Made by a program: the position numbers and the translations under genes. Shown piece after piece: positions 16,927-25,741 of a DNA stretch of 58,323 nt. The notes beneath the pieces are model-generated. The model searched no databases. It was not told the origin of the DNA and worked only from the letters and a program-made list of their open reading frames with translations. The DNA comes from Bradyrhizobium sp. (GTDB taxonomy: Bacteria; Pseudomonadota; Alphaproteobacteria; Rhizobiales; Xanthobacteraceae), in the NCBI RefSeq assembly GCF_004799445.1, contig NZ_SSNA01000128.1:1-58323 (forward strand), in the 5' to 3' direction. Numbering within the stretch: position 1 is the stretch's first letter; each line of letters starts with the position of its first letter.

Positions 16927-18291
16927 TCACGCCTGCACGGAAGTGGTGGTGGCCGCTCCTGGCGCACGCTCGGTACCGGCCCGCGGAAGCAAGCCCATCA
17001 CCGTGCTTGCCGCGGCGCCGATCAATACCGATCCGCCCGCGACCGCGAAGATCATCGGCACATCCCACTGGGCACCGACCATCTGGCCGACGACCAGCGG
17101 TCCCGTGACCGAGCCAAGGCGGCCAATTCCCGTGGCCCAGCCGACGCCGGTGGAGCGGATCGTGACGGGATAGTAGATCGCGGCCAGCGCGATCAGACCT
17201 GAACTGGCACACCCCATCAGCAGCCCGAACAGGCCCTGCGCGATCATGACGGCGTCGAGCGAGGGTGCAGACCATCCGACCGTCGCATAAGCCAGGGCGC
17301 CCAGCGCCAAGGTCGGCGGCAGCACCCGCAAAACACCAAGGCGATGCAACAGCATTCCGGCGGCTCCGGAGCCAAACAACGACCCGAAATTAAAGAGCGC
17401 CAGCGCCAGCGCGGTCTGCTCGGGAGCGATGCCGACGCGACGCAGCAGAATCGGACTCCACGCCGAATTCGTGACCAGAATCATGAAGGCGAAGAAAAAG
17501 CTGACCCAGAGCAGAACAGTGCCGGTAGCGCGCCCGGACCGGAACAGCTCAAGCACTGTTGCCTTTGGTGCGACCTCCCTGGCGAATTCGAATTGGACGT
17601 CGACCGCAGTCGATAGGTCAGGGAAGATCCGGCGCAGCGTGGCAGCGATCCGCTCTCTCGACTTGCCTGCCGCGACCAGGAAACTCGCCGATTCCGGAAG
17701 CGCTATCGCCAGGATACCCGACAACAGGATCGGCAACACGCCGCCCACAAGGAAAATCGATTGCCATCCATGGGCCGGGATGATCCACGATCCGAGCAAC
17801 CCGCCGATGACACCGCCGAGCGGAAAGCCCGCCCAAAGCAGGCTGACGATCGTGGCGCGGCGCGCTTTCGGCACATATTCCGATGCGAGACTGATGAAAC
17901 TCGGCATCGCTCCGCCTAACCCGAAACCGGCGAGGAAGCGGACGGCAAGCAGTCCCGTGAGATCGCCGACATAGGCCGTCGTAAGCGTAAAAAGCCCGAA
18001 GCAGAAGGTGGCGCCGACAAGGACAGGTTTGCGGCCGACCCGATCGGCGAGGGGCCCGAGCAGAAAGGCGCCGAGCGCAAGGCCCGCCAGCGCCGCACTG
18101 AACACGAAGCCGAAGACATGCGGGACGATGTGAAGTTGGCCGATCATCGCGGGCGCCGCCAGGCCGATCGACTGCAGATCCAGGCCATCCAACATTGCCA
18201 CCAATGCGCAGAGCCCGATCACGATCCATTGCATACGACCGATCGGCCGCGTTTCGATCAACGCACCCATATCCAGAACGCCTGCCGCCAT
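16927..18291 (-). CDS. MFS transporter, aromatic acid:H+ symporter (AAHS) type
   Basis: 454 residues with 12 predicted membrane segments. The front MQWIVIGLCALVAMLDGLDL carries the acidic DGLDL motif of the AAHS family (PcaK, BenK). LGPLADRVGRKPVL is the loop 2-3 signature, and LPESASFL appears after helix 6. GGGGGAAAAC precedes the ATG at 18291. It probably imports phthalate-type or hydroxybenzoate substrates for the decarboxylase gene immediately downstream. The marR gene follows upstream on the same strand, separated by 54 bases. Confidence 0.88.
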   Translation of the reverse strand: MAAGVLDMGALIETRPIGRMQWIVIGLCALVAMLDGLDLQSIGLAAPAMIGQLHIVPHVFGFVFSAALAGLALGAFLLGPLADRVGRKPVLVGATFCFGLFTLTTAYVGDLTGLLAVRFLAGFGLGGAMPSFISLASEYVPKARRATIVSLLWAGFPLGGVIGGLLGSWIIPAHGWQSIFLVGGVLPILLSGILAIALPESASFLVAAGKSRERIAATLRRIFPDLSTAVDVQFEFAREVAPKATVLELFRSGRATGTVLLWVSFFFAFMILVTNSAWSPILLRRVGIAPEQTALALALFNFGSLFGSGAAGMLLHRLGVLRVLPPTLALGALAYATVGWSAPSLDAVMIAQGLFGLLMGCASSGLIALAAIYYPVTIRSTGVGWATGIGRLGSVTGPLVVGQMVGAQWDVPMIFAVAGGSVLIGAAASTVMGLLPRAGTERAPGAATTTSVQA

Positions 18292-18345
18292 GTTTTCCCC
18301 CTTCGCCGGCGGCTGACCGCCATGCTTTTGCTTATTTAATAGAGA

Positions 18346-18837
18346 TCAGCGACCCTCGAGGTTGGCGATCACCTTTTCGAGCAGGAACCCGACCAGCGCC
18401 GCATCATCGGGATCGATGCCGGCAACCGCTTCCCGGTTGATGGCAACGCCGATCGGGAGCAATTTCTCCTTCAGCTCTCGTCCACCTTTCGTCAGGAAAA
18501 GGTGGTACTTCCTCAGGTCTTCGCCGCGCCGTGTCCGACGCATGAAACCCTTGCGCTCCAGGCTTGCCAGAACCGCGGTCAGCGATGCTTTCCGGACCCG
18601 CATGCGGTCGGCGAGGTCAACTTGGGTGAACCCCTCCTGCTGCCAGAGCCTGCGGAGCACGGCCCATTCCGCGACACTGACGCCGTGCGGCACCAGTCTG
18701 TCGGCAAGCCTGGCCACGAAAGCTCGGTGGGCTTGCCGCACCAGAAAGCTGAGGCTGCGGTCCGTCAGCGCGTGCGGGTGATGGACGACCCGCGAACGTT
18801 GACGAGGGGAGGCCGCTCGCGTGGCAGTGGACGGCAT
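18346..18837 (-). CDS. MarR-family transcriptional regulator
   Basis: 163 residues from the ATG at 18837. The winged-helix core reads VSVAEWAVLRRLWQQEGFTQ, then VDLADRMRVRKASLTAVLASLERKGF and MRRTRRGEDLRKYHLFLTKGG, the usual MarR layout. An alternative start at 18876 would place a palindrome (18878-18891) almost at the start codon; with 18837 the palindrome lies in the shared promoter, so I prefer 18837. It probably represses the divergent class II aldolase gene and its own strand's marR-transporter-decarboxylase operon until an aromatic ligand binds. Confidence 0.86.
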   Translation of the reverse strand: MPSTATRAASPRQRSRVVHHPHALTDRSLSFLVRQAHRAFVARLADRLVPHGVSVAEWAVLRRLWQQEGFTQVDLADRMRVRKASLTAVLASLERKGFMRRTRRGEDLRKYHLFLTKGGRELKEKLLPIGVAINREAVAGIDPDDAALVGFLLEKVIANLEGR

Positions 18838-18877
18838 GCGCAGACCCAAGGCTCGACGGAAATTCTTGCGCAGCATC

Positions 18878-18891
18878 GTATGGGTCCATAC
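18878..18891. promoter_or_regulatory. candidate MarR operator
   Basis: GTATGGGTCCATAC: perfect 6-base arms (GTATGG/CCATAC) around a 2-base spacer. It lies 40 bases before the marR start and 45 bases before the class II aldolase start, the expected place for a MarR dimer controlling both directions. Confidence 0.5.
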
Positions 18892-18936
18892 TATCTCCCG
18901 CAAGAGCGACCTCACCAAAGGCAACGGCCGTCCACC

Positions 18937-19674
18937 ATGTCCGATACTGCATCCGAGACGGTTTCCTCGGCGATCCGCGAATTGGTGGACGCCAACCATG
19001 TCCTGTTCGATCAGGGCGTGGTGGATGGGTTCGGCCACGTCAGCCAGCGTCACCCCGTTCGGCCAGATCAATTTCTGCTCGCCAGAAGCATGGCGCCGGC
19101 GCTGGTCACCGCGCAGGACGTGCTTGCGTTCGATCTCGACGCGGCCCCGATCGAGGCAGGAGGGCCGGCGGTGTATCTGGAGCGGTTCATCCACAGCGAG
19201 ATTTACCGCCGTCGGCCGGATGTGGTCGCGGTTGTGCATAGCCACTCGCCCGCGGTCGTCCCGTTCAGCGTGGTGAGCGGCACGAGGCTGCGGCCGGTTT
19301 GCCATATGTGCGGCTTTCTTGGCGCGGAGACACCCGTGTTCGAAATCCGCGATGTGGCCGGGCCGGGGAGTGATCTGCTGATCCGCGATGCCCGCCTTGG
19401 CGCTGCGCTGGCGCAAAGCCTCGGTCATGGCGCAGCCGTGTTGATGCGTGGTCACGGCTCAACGGTGGTCGGAAGCACCTTGCGCCAGGCGGTGTTCCGG
19501 GCGGTGTACACCGAAGTCGGCGCGCGCCTGCAGTCGGAAGCGATGAGGCTGGGACCGGTCACCTATTTGACGGAGGAGGAGGCCGAGGCAACCGCGAAGA
19601 CCAACGACGGGCAGATCGATCGCGCATGGCTGCTTTGGCTGAAGGCGGCGCGCAGCCGATCGATGGCGGGCTAA
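18937..19674 (+). CDS. class II aldolase/adducin-family protein
   Basis: 245 residues. Metal-binding parts of the zinc-dependent class II aldolase family are visible: VVHSHSPAVV (His-x-His) and LMRGHGSTVVG. The family includes L-fuculose-phosphate aldolase and also decarboxylases of dihydroxyphthalates (for example PhtC-type). Its divergent position beside a Pht5-like decarboxylase and an AAHS permease makes an aromatic-acid decarboxylase more likely than a sugar aldolase (inference). No strong ribosome site precedes 18937, and an upstream in-frame ATG exists near 18880. Confidence 0.82.
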   Translation: MSDTASETVSSAIRELVDANHVLFDQGVVDGFGHVSQRHPVRPDQFLLARSMAPALVTAQDVLAFDLDAAPIEAGGPAVYLERFIHSEIYRRRPDVVAVVHSHSPAVVPFSVVSGTRLRPVCHMCGFLGAETPVFEIRDVAGPGSDLLIRDARLGAALAQSLGHGAAVLMRGHGSTVVGSTLRQAVFRAVYTEVGARLQSEAMRLGPVTYLTEEEAEATAKTNDGQIDRAWLLWLKAARSRSMAG

Positions 19675-19794
19675 ACTGCATCTTTTTCGGGTGTGGCTTC
19701 CCGGGTACACCAAGCGAGAATTCATGATTGCCGGTTTCACCACGTTGACGATCGCAAAAGTTTGACCGGTAATCAGCCCCAGTTGGGGGCTGCC

Positions 19795-22194
19795 GTGAAC
19801 ACGCACGCATTTCGTGCGCTCGTTGCCTCACCGAACTTATTGGCTTCGAGCGCTATTTCATTGATTTTCATGAACCTGATCGTCGTCGGGCCGGGCAATT
19901 TCGCCTATGCGCAGGACAAGGGCCCGCCGAAAGGCAGCGACACCAACGCCCAGCAGCCCGCGACGAAGTCGCCCGATACCACGCAGACGCCCGCTCCCAA
20001 AGACAGTCAGGGGGCCCAGACGCCCGGCCCCGCTCAGCCGTCAAGCGCCGGCGCGACTGCAACGCCAAAGGAACCACCTCTCAGCGAGGCACTCATCAAA
20101 TCCAAATACGACGAAATGAAGCAGCTCGAAAAGGACGCGATCGAAAAAAAGATCAACCTCGAACTTGTCAGAAACGGCAACAAGCCCGACCCCAAGGAAA
20201 TCAAGGACGCGCAGATCAGCTCTGACGCGGCGGCAACAGCATACAGCGACGCGAAGAACTCGCTAATCGCAAAAGTGAGCAATTGGGTCAGGTATCACAC
20301 CCCTGACGGTCTCAAGCGGTTTCAACAATACGACCGCGGCATAAGTGCGGTGCTCCGCCGCAAGGCCGAAACTCCGGAGGAGCGGGCCCTCAACCATGAG
20401 GACGAAAAGAAAATCGCCATCGATTACATGAACGCCGAGGCAGCGGCGGTCAATGCTTACATGGATAAGCTCGGCTCCCCCGACAAACCCGCGGAGTCCC
20501 CAAAGCCCGGCGATGCATCGCCGGACAAGGACAGCAAGAAGACGTCGATGAGCACGGACGGCGGCGTTCCCGGCCAGCAACTCGCAAACCAGATCCCCAG
20601 TGCCGCAAATCCAACTTTTACCGCAACCGGGCAGACCGCCGACCCGGGCGCCGCGATGTCATTTCCGACTCTCGCGGGTACGCCGGCGTTTGGACAACCG
20701 GGCGGGACGAACGCAAGTCCATTCGTGCCGAGTTGGCCGGTGTCTTTCGACGGCACGATCCTGTGCAGCTATTTTCACGCCACGCCTTATCCGATGAGTT
20801 TTAGCCCCGCCGATAGCACCGGCAATCCGCTCGTGCCGTCGTCCAGTTATGGTGGCGCATCGACCGACTATGGCGGCACGACGACAGGACCATATAATTG
20901 GTACGTGAATCGAAACATGCCCGGTTTTTCCTACCCGGAGGTTCCCCCGACACAGTCCAGCTCCACCGTGCCAACGGCGCCGATCAAGGATTACCTGAAA
21001 CCTGACTACAGCTTTAAGCCTGACTACGGCATCAACAACAACTATCCGCGTCTTTTCCAGGACTCGTCCCGCAACTGGGGGATCAAGTACGACCCGCTGA
21101 TTGACAATCCAAATTACTTCCAGGACATGGCGGGCGACTACGTCCCCCGGTCGAAGGCCGGCGATGGCGCCAACAATCCGGGCGGCGGCACCGGCGGCGG
21201 AAGCGTGCCCATCACCATCGATAATTCGACTATTCCGGACAATTGGGTGCCGAACGCGAAGGGCGATACAAAAACTCCGCCAGCGAATTCGACCACGACG
21301 ACCGACAATCCAACGCCGCAGACCGGTGGCCTGACGACATATTTCTTCAAGGGCCCCGAGATCAAGAAGGAAACCGGCATCGCCGAGCAGGGGCAATCTG
21401 TTTCGTTGAACACGCAGCCGACCCAGCCATTCCGGGTCAAACTGACCGGGCCGAGCTACGAGCTACCTTTTGGTACCTCGTATCAGAACAATCCACAGGC
21501 CTGGGAAACGCAGCGCGTAAACTTCTGGAACGGCGGGGTGCCGCTGATGACGATCGTTAGGCTGGGCGAGACGAGCACGATCCAGACTGCGACCAACGAC
21601 CCAATACTGGGCTTGCCTTCCGCAACCGGAAATTTGAATCTCAATTTTTCCGTCAACGTCGATAATCCGCAAATCAACAGCTACATCGTCACGCCTCAAC
21701 CCGGTACGGTTCCGGATTTCACCAGTCAGATCGGCGGCAATGTCGTCGGCCTCGGCTATTTCCACCCGGATGGAGGTCCCAGCGTCCTTTGGCGGGGCCC
21801 GACCGGCAACCTGAATTCTTGGTCATACCTAACTGCCATGAATTCTTGGGGCTTTACACCCAACTTTACCGGCGGCGCGACGGGCGCAGGTGATTACAAA
21901 TTCGACGGACGGACCGACGTCATACCCAATAGTGCGCTTGGTTTGAGATACCTCGAACTTGAAGAGCCGCTGACATTCAGCAATCGTTCCTTCCTTCCGC
22001 TCTATGGCGCAAATTACGATCCGGGGCCCCCGCTGAAGGAGCAATTCGGCGGCAACGTCACGACGAATTTCTGTTGGGGCACGCTGCCGGGCCCCTGGGA
22101 GCCCGCCAACGCCAGCTACGCGCCCGGCAGCGATCTGCCCAGCGCCAGCGTCTCGCTGCGCCGGCTCGCGCGCGCGGGGAGGGCGATCCGATGA
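19795..22194 (+). CDS. large exported protein of unknown family (protease cassette, gene 1)
   Basis: 799 residues from GTG 19795, which has GGGGG five bases upstream; the ATG at 19693 would bury the signal peptide. Residues 1-40 form a signal peptide ending NFAYA|QDKG. A Pro/Ser/Thr/Gln-rich linker (40-100) and a Lys/Glu-rich helical part (100-230) follow. Then comes a long Gly/Asn/Tyr/Pro-rich region including a repeated KPDYSFKPDYG and a GGGTGGGS linker. The final ~250 residues are beta-rich and Asn/Gly-rich (LGLPSATGNLNLNFSVNVDN, FHPDGGPSVLWRGPTGNLNS). I recognise no family. Its stop overlaps the subtilase start by 4 bases, so the two are made together; it could be the protease's substrate or scaffold. 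Confidence 0.8.
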   Translation: MNTHAFRALVASPNLLASSAISLIFMNLIVVGPGNFAYAQDKGPPKGSDTNAQQPATKSPDTTQTPAPKDSQGAQTPGPAQPSSAGATATPKEPPLSEALIKSKYDEMKQLEKDAIEKKINLELVRNGNKPDPKEIKDAQISSDAAATAYSDAKNSLIAKVSNWVRYHTPDGLKRFQQYDRGISAVLRRKAETPEERALNHEDEKKIAIDYMNAEAAAVNAYMDKLGSPDKPAESPKPGDASPDKDSKKTSMSTDGGVPGQQLANQIPSAANPTFTATGQTADPGAAMSFPTLAGTPAFGQPGGTNASPFVPSWPVSFDGTILCSYFHATPYPMSFSPADSTGNPLVPSSSYGGASTDYGGTTTGPYNWYVNRNMPGFSYPEVPPTQSSSTVPTAPIKDYLKPDYSFKPDYGINNNYPRLFQDSSRNWGIKYDPLIDNPNYFQDMAGDYVPRSKAGDGANNPGGGTGGGSVPITIDNSTIPDNWVPNAKGDTKTPPANSTTTTDNPTPQTGGLTTYFFKGPEIKKETGIAEQGQSVSLNTQPTQPFRVKLTGPSYELPFGTSYQNNPQAWETQRVNFWNGGVPLMTIVRLGETSTIQTATNDPILGLPSATGNLNLNFSVNVDNPQINSYIVTPQPGTVPDFTSQIGGNVVGLGYFHPDGGPSVLWRGPTGNLNSWSYLTAMNSWGFTPNFTGGATGAGDYKFDGRTDVIPNSALGLRYLELEEPLTFSNRSFLPLYGANYDPGPPLKEQFGGNVTTNFCWGTLPGPWEPANASYAPGSDLPSASVSLRRLARAGRAIR

Positions 22195-23621
22195 TGCGCG
22201 CGGCAACACATCTCGGCACGGTCTGTGCGCTCGCATTTCTGGTGAGTTCGGCCTCGGCACAGCAGGCCATGCTGTCGCCGCCCGACAATCATTACTTCGT
22301 CAGCAAGGGCTCATGGGGCCAGGACCATCCCGACCAATGGGCGCTGCAGCGCATCGGCTTCGACGCCTCACCGCAATCGGCCTGGCGGCTGGTCAAGGCC
22401 AACGCCCAGCCCGTCATCGTTGCCGTAATCGATACCGGCCTGGATTGGGCGCATCGCAATATCAGCGTGGATAATCTCTGGCACAACACCGGCGAAATCG
22501 ACGGCAACCGCAGCGATGACGACAAGAATGGCTTTGTCGACGATATCATTGGTTGGAACTTCCCCGAGCGAACCAACAAACCGTGGGACTTCGACGGCCA
22601 CGGCACGATGACGGCGGGCATCATCGCCAGCAGCTGGAAGGACAAGGACGGCATCGCCGGCGTCAATCCGTTCACCAAGCTGATGATCCTCAAGGCGGTC
22701 AACAATTTCGGTCACACTCGCCTGTTCACAATCGCGCAGGCAATCAAATACGCCGCCGACAACGGCGCCCGCGTCATCAATCTCAGCGTGGGCGGCGAGG
22801 GCAAGAATGCGATCATCCAGGCTGCGATCGACTACGCCTACGCCAGGAACGCGGTGATCGTCGCCGCCGCCGGCAATGAAGACAAGGATGTCAGCAAATC
22901 GGGTCTCGCCGGATCAGACAAAATTCTCACCGTCGGGGCGACCGGGCTGGATGATCAGAAGGCCGTGTTCTCCAACTGGGGCAACATTTCGGTCGTCGCC
23001 CCCGGCGTTGACGTGCTCAGCCTGCGCGCGATGCGCACCGACCTCATTCTCAGCGTCGAGGGCGCGAAATACACCGCCAGCGCGGCCTTCGTTGGTGACG
23101 ACAAGCGCTACTATCGGGCCAGCGGCACCTCGTTTGCCGCGCCGCTGGTGAGCGGACTCGCCTCGCTGATGATCGCCAACGATCCAAGCCTCACCAATGA
23201 GCAGGTGATCGCCATCATCAAGAGCACCGCGCGCGACGTCGGGACACCCGGCGTCGATCAATTTACCGGCTACGGCATCGTCGACGCGCGCGCCGCACTC
23301 AGCGCACCCAAGGACTATTTTCTCTATGCGGGGATCAAGCGGGTCGAGGTCGTCCAAAAAGGTGGTGCACAGGCGGTGCGCGTGTTTGGCAGCGCGGACG
23401 CGAACGCACTGAAGGCGGCGCGGGTGGAAATCGGAGCTGGCGAAAATCCCACGAGCTGGAAGGCCGTCGGCACGCCAAAAAAGACCGCCGGGCCCGAAGG
23501 GGTGCTGGCGGAAATTCCCGCTACAAATTTTGCAGGTTCGCCGGTTTGGCAGATCCGGGTCGTCGCTACGCATAACAGCGGCGCGACCCGCGAGGCGAGG
23601 TTTCGATTGAAGTTGGGCTGA
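22191..23621 (+). CDS. exported S8 (subtilisin-like) serine protease (cassette, gene 2)
   Basis: 476 residues. A signal peptide ends near SASA|QQ (about residue 24). The catalytic triad is complete: Asp81 in VIDTG, His137 in DGHGT, Ser314 in GTSFAAP, with oxyanion Asn229 in AAAGN. The acidic NLWHNTGEIDGNRSDDD and KNGFVDDIIGWNF segment is a calcium-site type insertion known in secreted subtilases. About 100 C-terminal residues after the protease domain form a beta-rich domain ending RFRLKLG. There is no obvious I9 propeptide. GGAGGG lies before the ATG, which overlaps the previous gene's stop (ATGA). Probably periplasmic or secreted. Confidence 0.92.
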   Translation: MMRAATHLGTVCALAFLVSSASAQQAMLSPPDNHYFVSKGSWGQDHPDQWALQRIGFDASPQSAWRLVKANAQPVIVAVIDTGLDWAHRNISVDNLWHNTGEIDGNRSDDDKNGFVDDIIGWNFPERTNKPWDFDGHGTMTAGIIASSWKDKDGIAGVNPFTKLMILKAVNNFGHTRLFTIAQAIKYAADNGARVINLSVGGEGKNAIIQAAIDYAYARNAVIVAAAGNEDKDVSKSGLAGSDKILTVGATGLDDQKAVFSNWGNISVVAPGVDVLSLRAMRTDLILSVEGAKYTASAAFVGDDKRYYRASGTSFAAPLVSGLASLMIANDPSLTNEQVIAIIKSTARDVGTPGVDQFTGYGIVDARAALSAPKDYFLYAGIKRVEVVQKGGAQAVRVFGSADANALKAARVEIGAGENPTSWKAVGTPKKTAGPEGVLAEIPATNFAGSPVWQIRVVATHNSGATREARFRLKLG

Positions 23622-23641
23622 CGAATTCGTTGGGGGGTAAC

Positions 23642-24706
23642 ATGAATAGACTGGGCCTTTTCTTATCTGCAGCTTTTGTCGCCGTCATCGCGTCCACCGC
23701 CGCATGGGCCGTTACCGACGGCTCATTCACCGCCAACGACGAGCAGGGAAAGCCGATCGACGGGGCTACGGTTACGGTGAAGATTGAAAAGAAGCCGGAT
23801 CCGCAGAAGCCCAGGGCAGAAAAGCCGGTGGTGCAGAAAATAGAAACTCGCACCGGCACGACCGGAAAGGTCGATCTGCAATATGACGAGAAGATTACTT
23901 CCAAAGATGATTACATCGCCATTATCGAAGCAAAGAGAGGCGGAAAAACCTGGACGACGACAGAGCCATTGTCGTCGCTGGTAGGCGGCGCACCGATCAC
24001 GCTTAAGCGCGTCGTCCCGACCTCGGTCTCGACCAGAACCCCGACCACTTATACGCCCGTTTCACCGGGGACCGGCCCGGTCCCGTTCTCGGGCTTCGGT
24101 TTCAGTGGCTTCATGAGCGTCAATGCCGGTGAGCAAACCAACAAGGAATACTCCATATTTAGCGATATGCTCACGAATACTCTGCAGGATTCCAACATCC
24201 GGGTTGGCGGCGGATTTGGCGGTGTTTGGAATATCCCGGTCAGTCCGGGTCTTTTGGTGGGTCCCTACGCCAGCGTCAACTTCCCCCACCAGTCGCTCAT
24301 TCGAAGATTCCCCGGCGGCGGTTCGATTGGCACGTTCGACTGCGCCGTCGTGGATTTCGGCGCGCAGTTCGGCATTCCCTGGAGGATGACGGACAAGGAC
24401 GCTCTGCTTTACTTCCAGGTTGGAGCGGCAGAGACCGAACAGCACCTGAAAATCGACTTCATGACGTCCTCAGTCGATAGGCAAAGCATTTGGGGCTGGA
24501 CCGTGGGAGCCGGGGTCGCGATGCAGCCCCAGGGCTGGCAGATTGCCGACAAGCGCGTATCGGTATTCGCGCAGGCGAACTGGACCAACTGGCAGGACGG
24601 CCGGTACGTAAGCCCGCTTGCATCACAGGGCTTCCTCTATAACGTGCAGCGCGATGACCTCACGTTCAGGGGGGGAGCCACGATCTGGTTCAATTCGGGA
24701 AACTGA
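23642..24706 (+). CDS. exported Ig-like plus beta-barrel protein (cassette, gene 3)
   Basis: 354 residues, with GGGGGG upstream of ATG 23642. A signal peptide (MNRLGLFLSAAFVAVIASTA, cleavage after AWA near residue 23) is followed by a transthyretin/CNA-B-like beta domain at about 24-125 (GSFTANDEQGKPIDGATVTV, then TGTTGKVDLQYDE and PITLKRV). A Thr/Pro-rich linker follows (TSVSTRTPTTYTPVSPGTGP). The last ~215 residues alternate like an outer-membrane barrel (IRVGGGFGGVWNIPVSPGLL, VGPYASVNF, VSVFAQANWTNW, TFRGGATIWF). It lies 20 bases after the protease, so the three genes look like one operon. A surface anchor or receptor role is inference. Confidence 0.78.
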   Translation: MNRLGLFLSAAFVAVIASTAAWAVTDGSFTANDEQGKPIDGATVTVKIEKKPDPQKPRAEKPVVQKIETRTGTTGKVDLQYDEKITSKDDYIAIIEAKRGGKTWTTTEPLSSLVGGAPITLKRVVPTSVSTRTPTTYTPVSPGTGPVPFSGFGFSGFMSVNAGEQTNKEYSIFSDMLTNTLQDSNIRVGGGFGGVWNIPVSPGLLVGPYASVNFPHQSLIRRFPGGGSIGTFDCAVVDFGAQFGIPWRMTDKDALLYFQVGAAETEQHLKIDFMTSSVDRQSIWGWTVGAGVAMQPQGWQIADKRVSVFAQANWTNWQDGRYVSPLASQGFLYNVQRDDLTFRGGATIWFNSGN

Positions 24707-24781
24707 GAGGCAGCGCTTCGGCCACATATTGAATCGGTATCCGCGTTCCGGATGAGGTGACACGCACGGCCTGGCGCCGTG

Positions 24782-25699
24782 CTATCCCCACCTCAGCCGT
24801 TCGAGGATCGACTTGCCCATCACCCAGTCCTTGTCCTGTTCGGACAGGAACGACAACTCCTCGGAGAAGTGGGTGATGCGCTGCTTGTAGGTAGCCTTGT
24901 CGAAACCGTTGGTCATGTCACTGCCCCAATAGCAGCGCTTCGGGCCATAGGCATCGAACAGCCGTTTGATATGCGGCGTGAAATCGCGGAACGGATAGGC
25001 TTCCGACGAGTAGTTTGGTGCCGCCGACAGCTTGACCGAGACGTTTGGATATTTGGCAAGCGAAACGGTCTGGCTGACCGCGTCAGCGATCCGGCCTTCC
25101 CTGGGGGTATTGCCGCCGATGCCCATGTGGTCGGCAATCAGTTGCAGGCGCGGATGGCGCTCCGCAACGTCGGCAAGCCGTACATTTTGGCCGTCCGTCA
25201 GGAACATGACCGGAAGGTCGGCTTTCTCAGCCGCCGGCCAGAACCAGTCCGGCGTGCCGTCGGTCAGCCACGCCTGGGCCGGACCTAGAAACGTCAGCCG
25301 CACGCCGAGCATGCCCGGCTGCTCCCGCCACTTCGGCAGCAGCGCCGCGGCCTGCGGGTTCTTCAACGGGATGCGCCCCATGACCGCGAAGCGATCCGGA
25401 TGACGCCTGGCCGCCTCGAGGGCGTAATCGTTGCGATCGCCCGGCCATGATGGCGGCACGACCACGACGCGATCGACGCCGGCCTGATCCATCAGCGGTA
25501 CGAGCTTCTCGATCGTGAACGGCTCCGGCATCTGCGGCTTCATGCCGGGGACCCATTTCCAATCCTCGGATTCCGCCTTCCACAGATGCACCTGGGCATC
25601 AACGATGGTGCGCCTGGCCGACTGGGCCGTTACCGCTTGCGATGCCAGCGCCACGCCAGCGGCGAGCGGGGAGGCGACAAATTGCCGACGCGACAACAT
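24782..25699 (-). CDS. exported amidohydrolase-2 family protein
   Basis: 305 residues. The N-terminus MLSRRQFVASPLAAGVALA looks like a twin-arginine-type signal. The body is a TIM-barrel of the amidohydrolase-2 group: TIVDAQVHLWK (metal site start, QxH instead of HxH), HPDRFAVMGRIPL, LQLIADHMGIGG and YWGSDMTNGF with the terminal Asp. Lactonases for aromatic breakdown belong here. It is the last gene of a minus-strand series beginning with TRAP genes and an acyl-CoA ligase, so it may act on the same imported acid. The substrate is unknown. Confidence 0.85.
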   Translation of the reverse strand: MLSRRQFVASPLAAGVALASQAVTAQSARRTIVDAQVHLWKAESEDWKWVPGMKPQMPEPFTIEKLVPLMDQAGVDRVVVVPPSWPGDRNDYALEAARRHPDRFAVMGRIPLKNPQAAALLPKWREQPGMLGVRLTFLGPAQAWLTDGTPDWFWPAAEKADLPVMFLTDGQNVRLADVAERHPRLQLIADHMGIGGNTPREGRIADAVSQTVSLAKYPNVSVKLSAAPNYSSEAYPFRDFTPHIKRLFDAYGPKRCYWGSDMTNGFDKATYKQRITHFSEELSFLSEQDKDWVMGKSILERLRWG

Positions 25700-25741
25700 G
25701 CAAACCCTTCTTTCAAATTAGACCGTTCAGACCGGGGCGCC

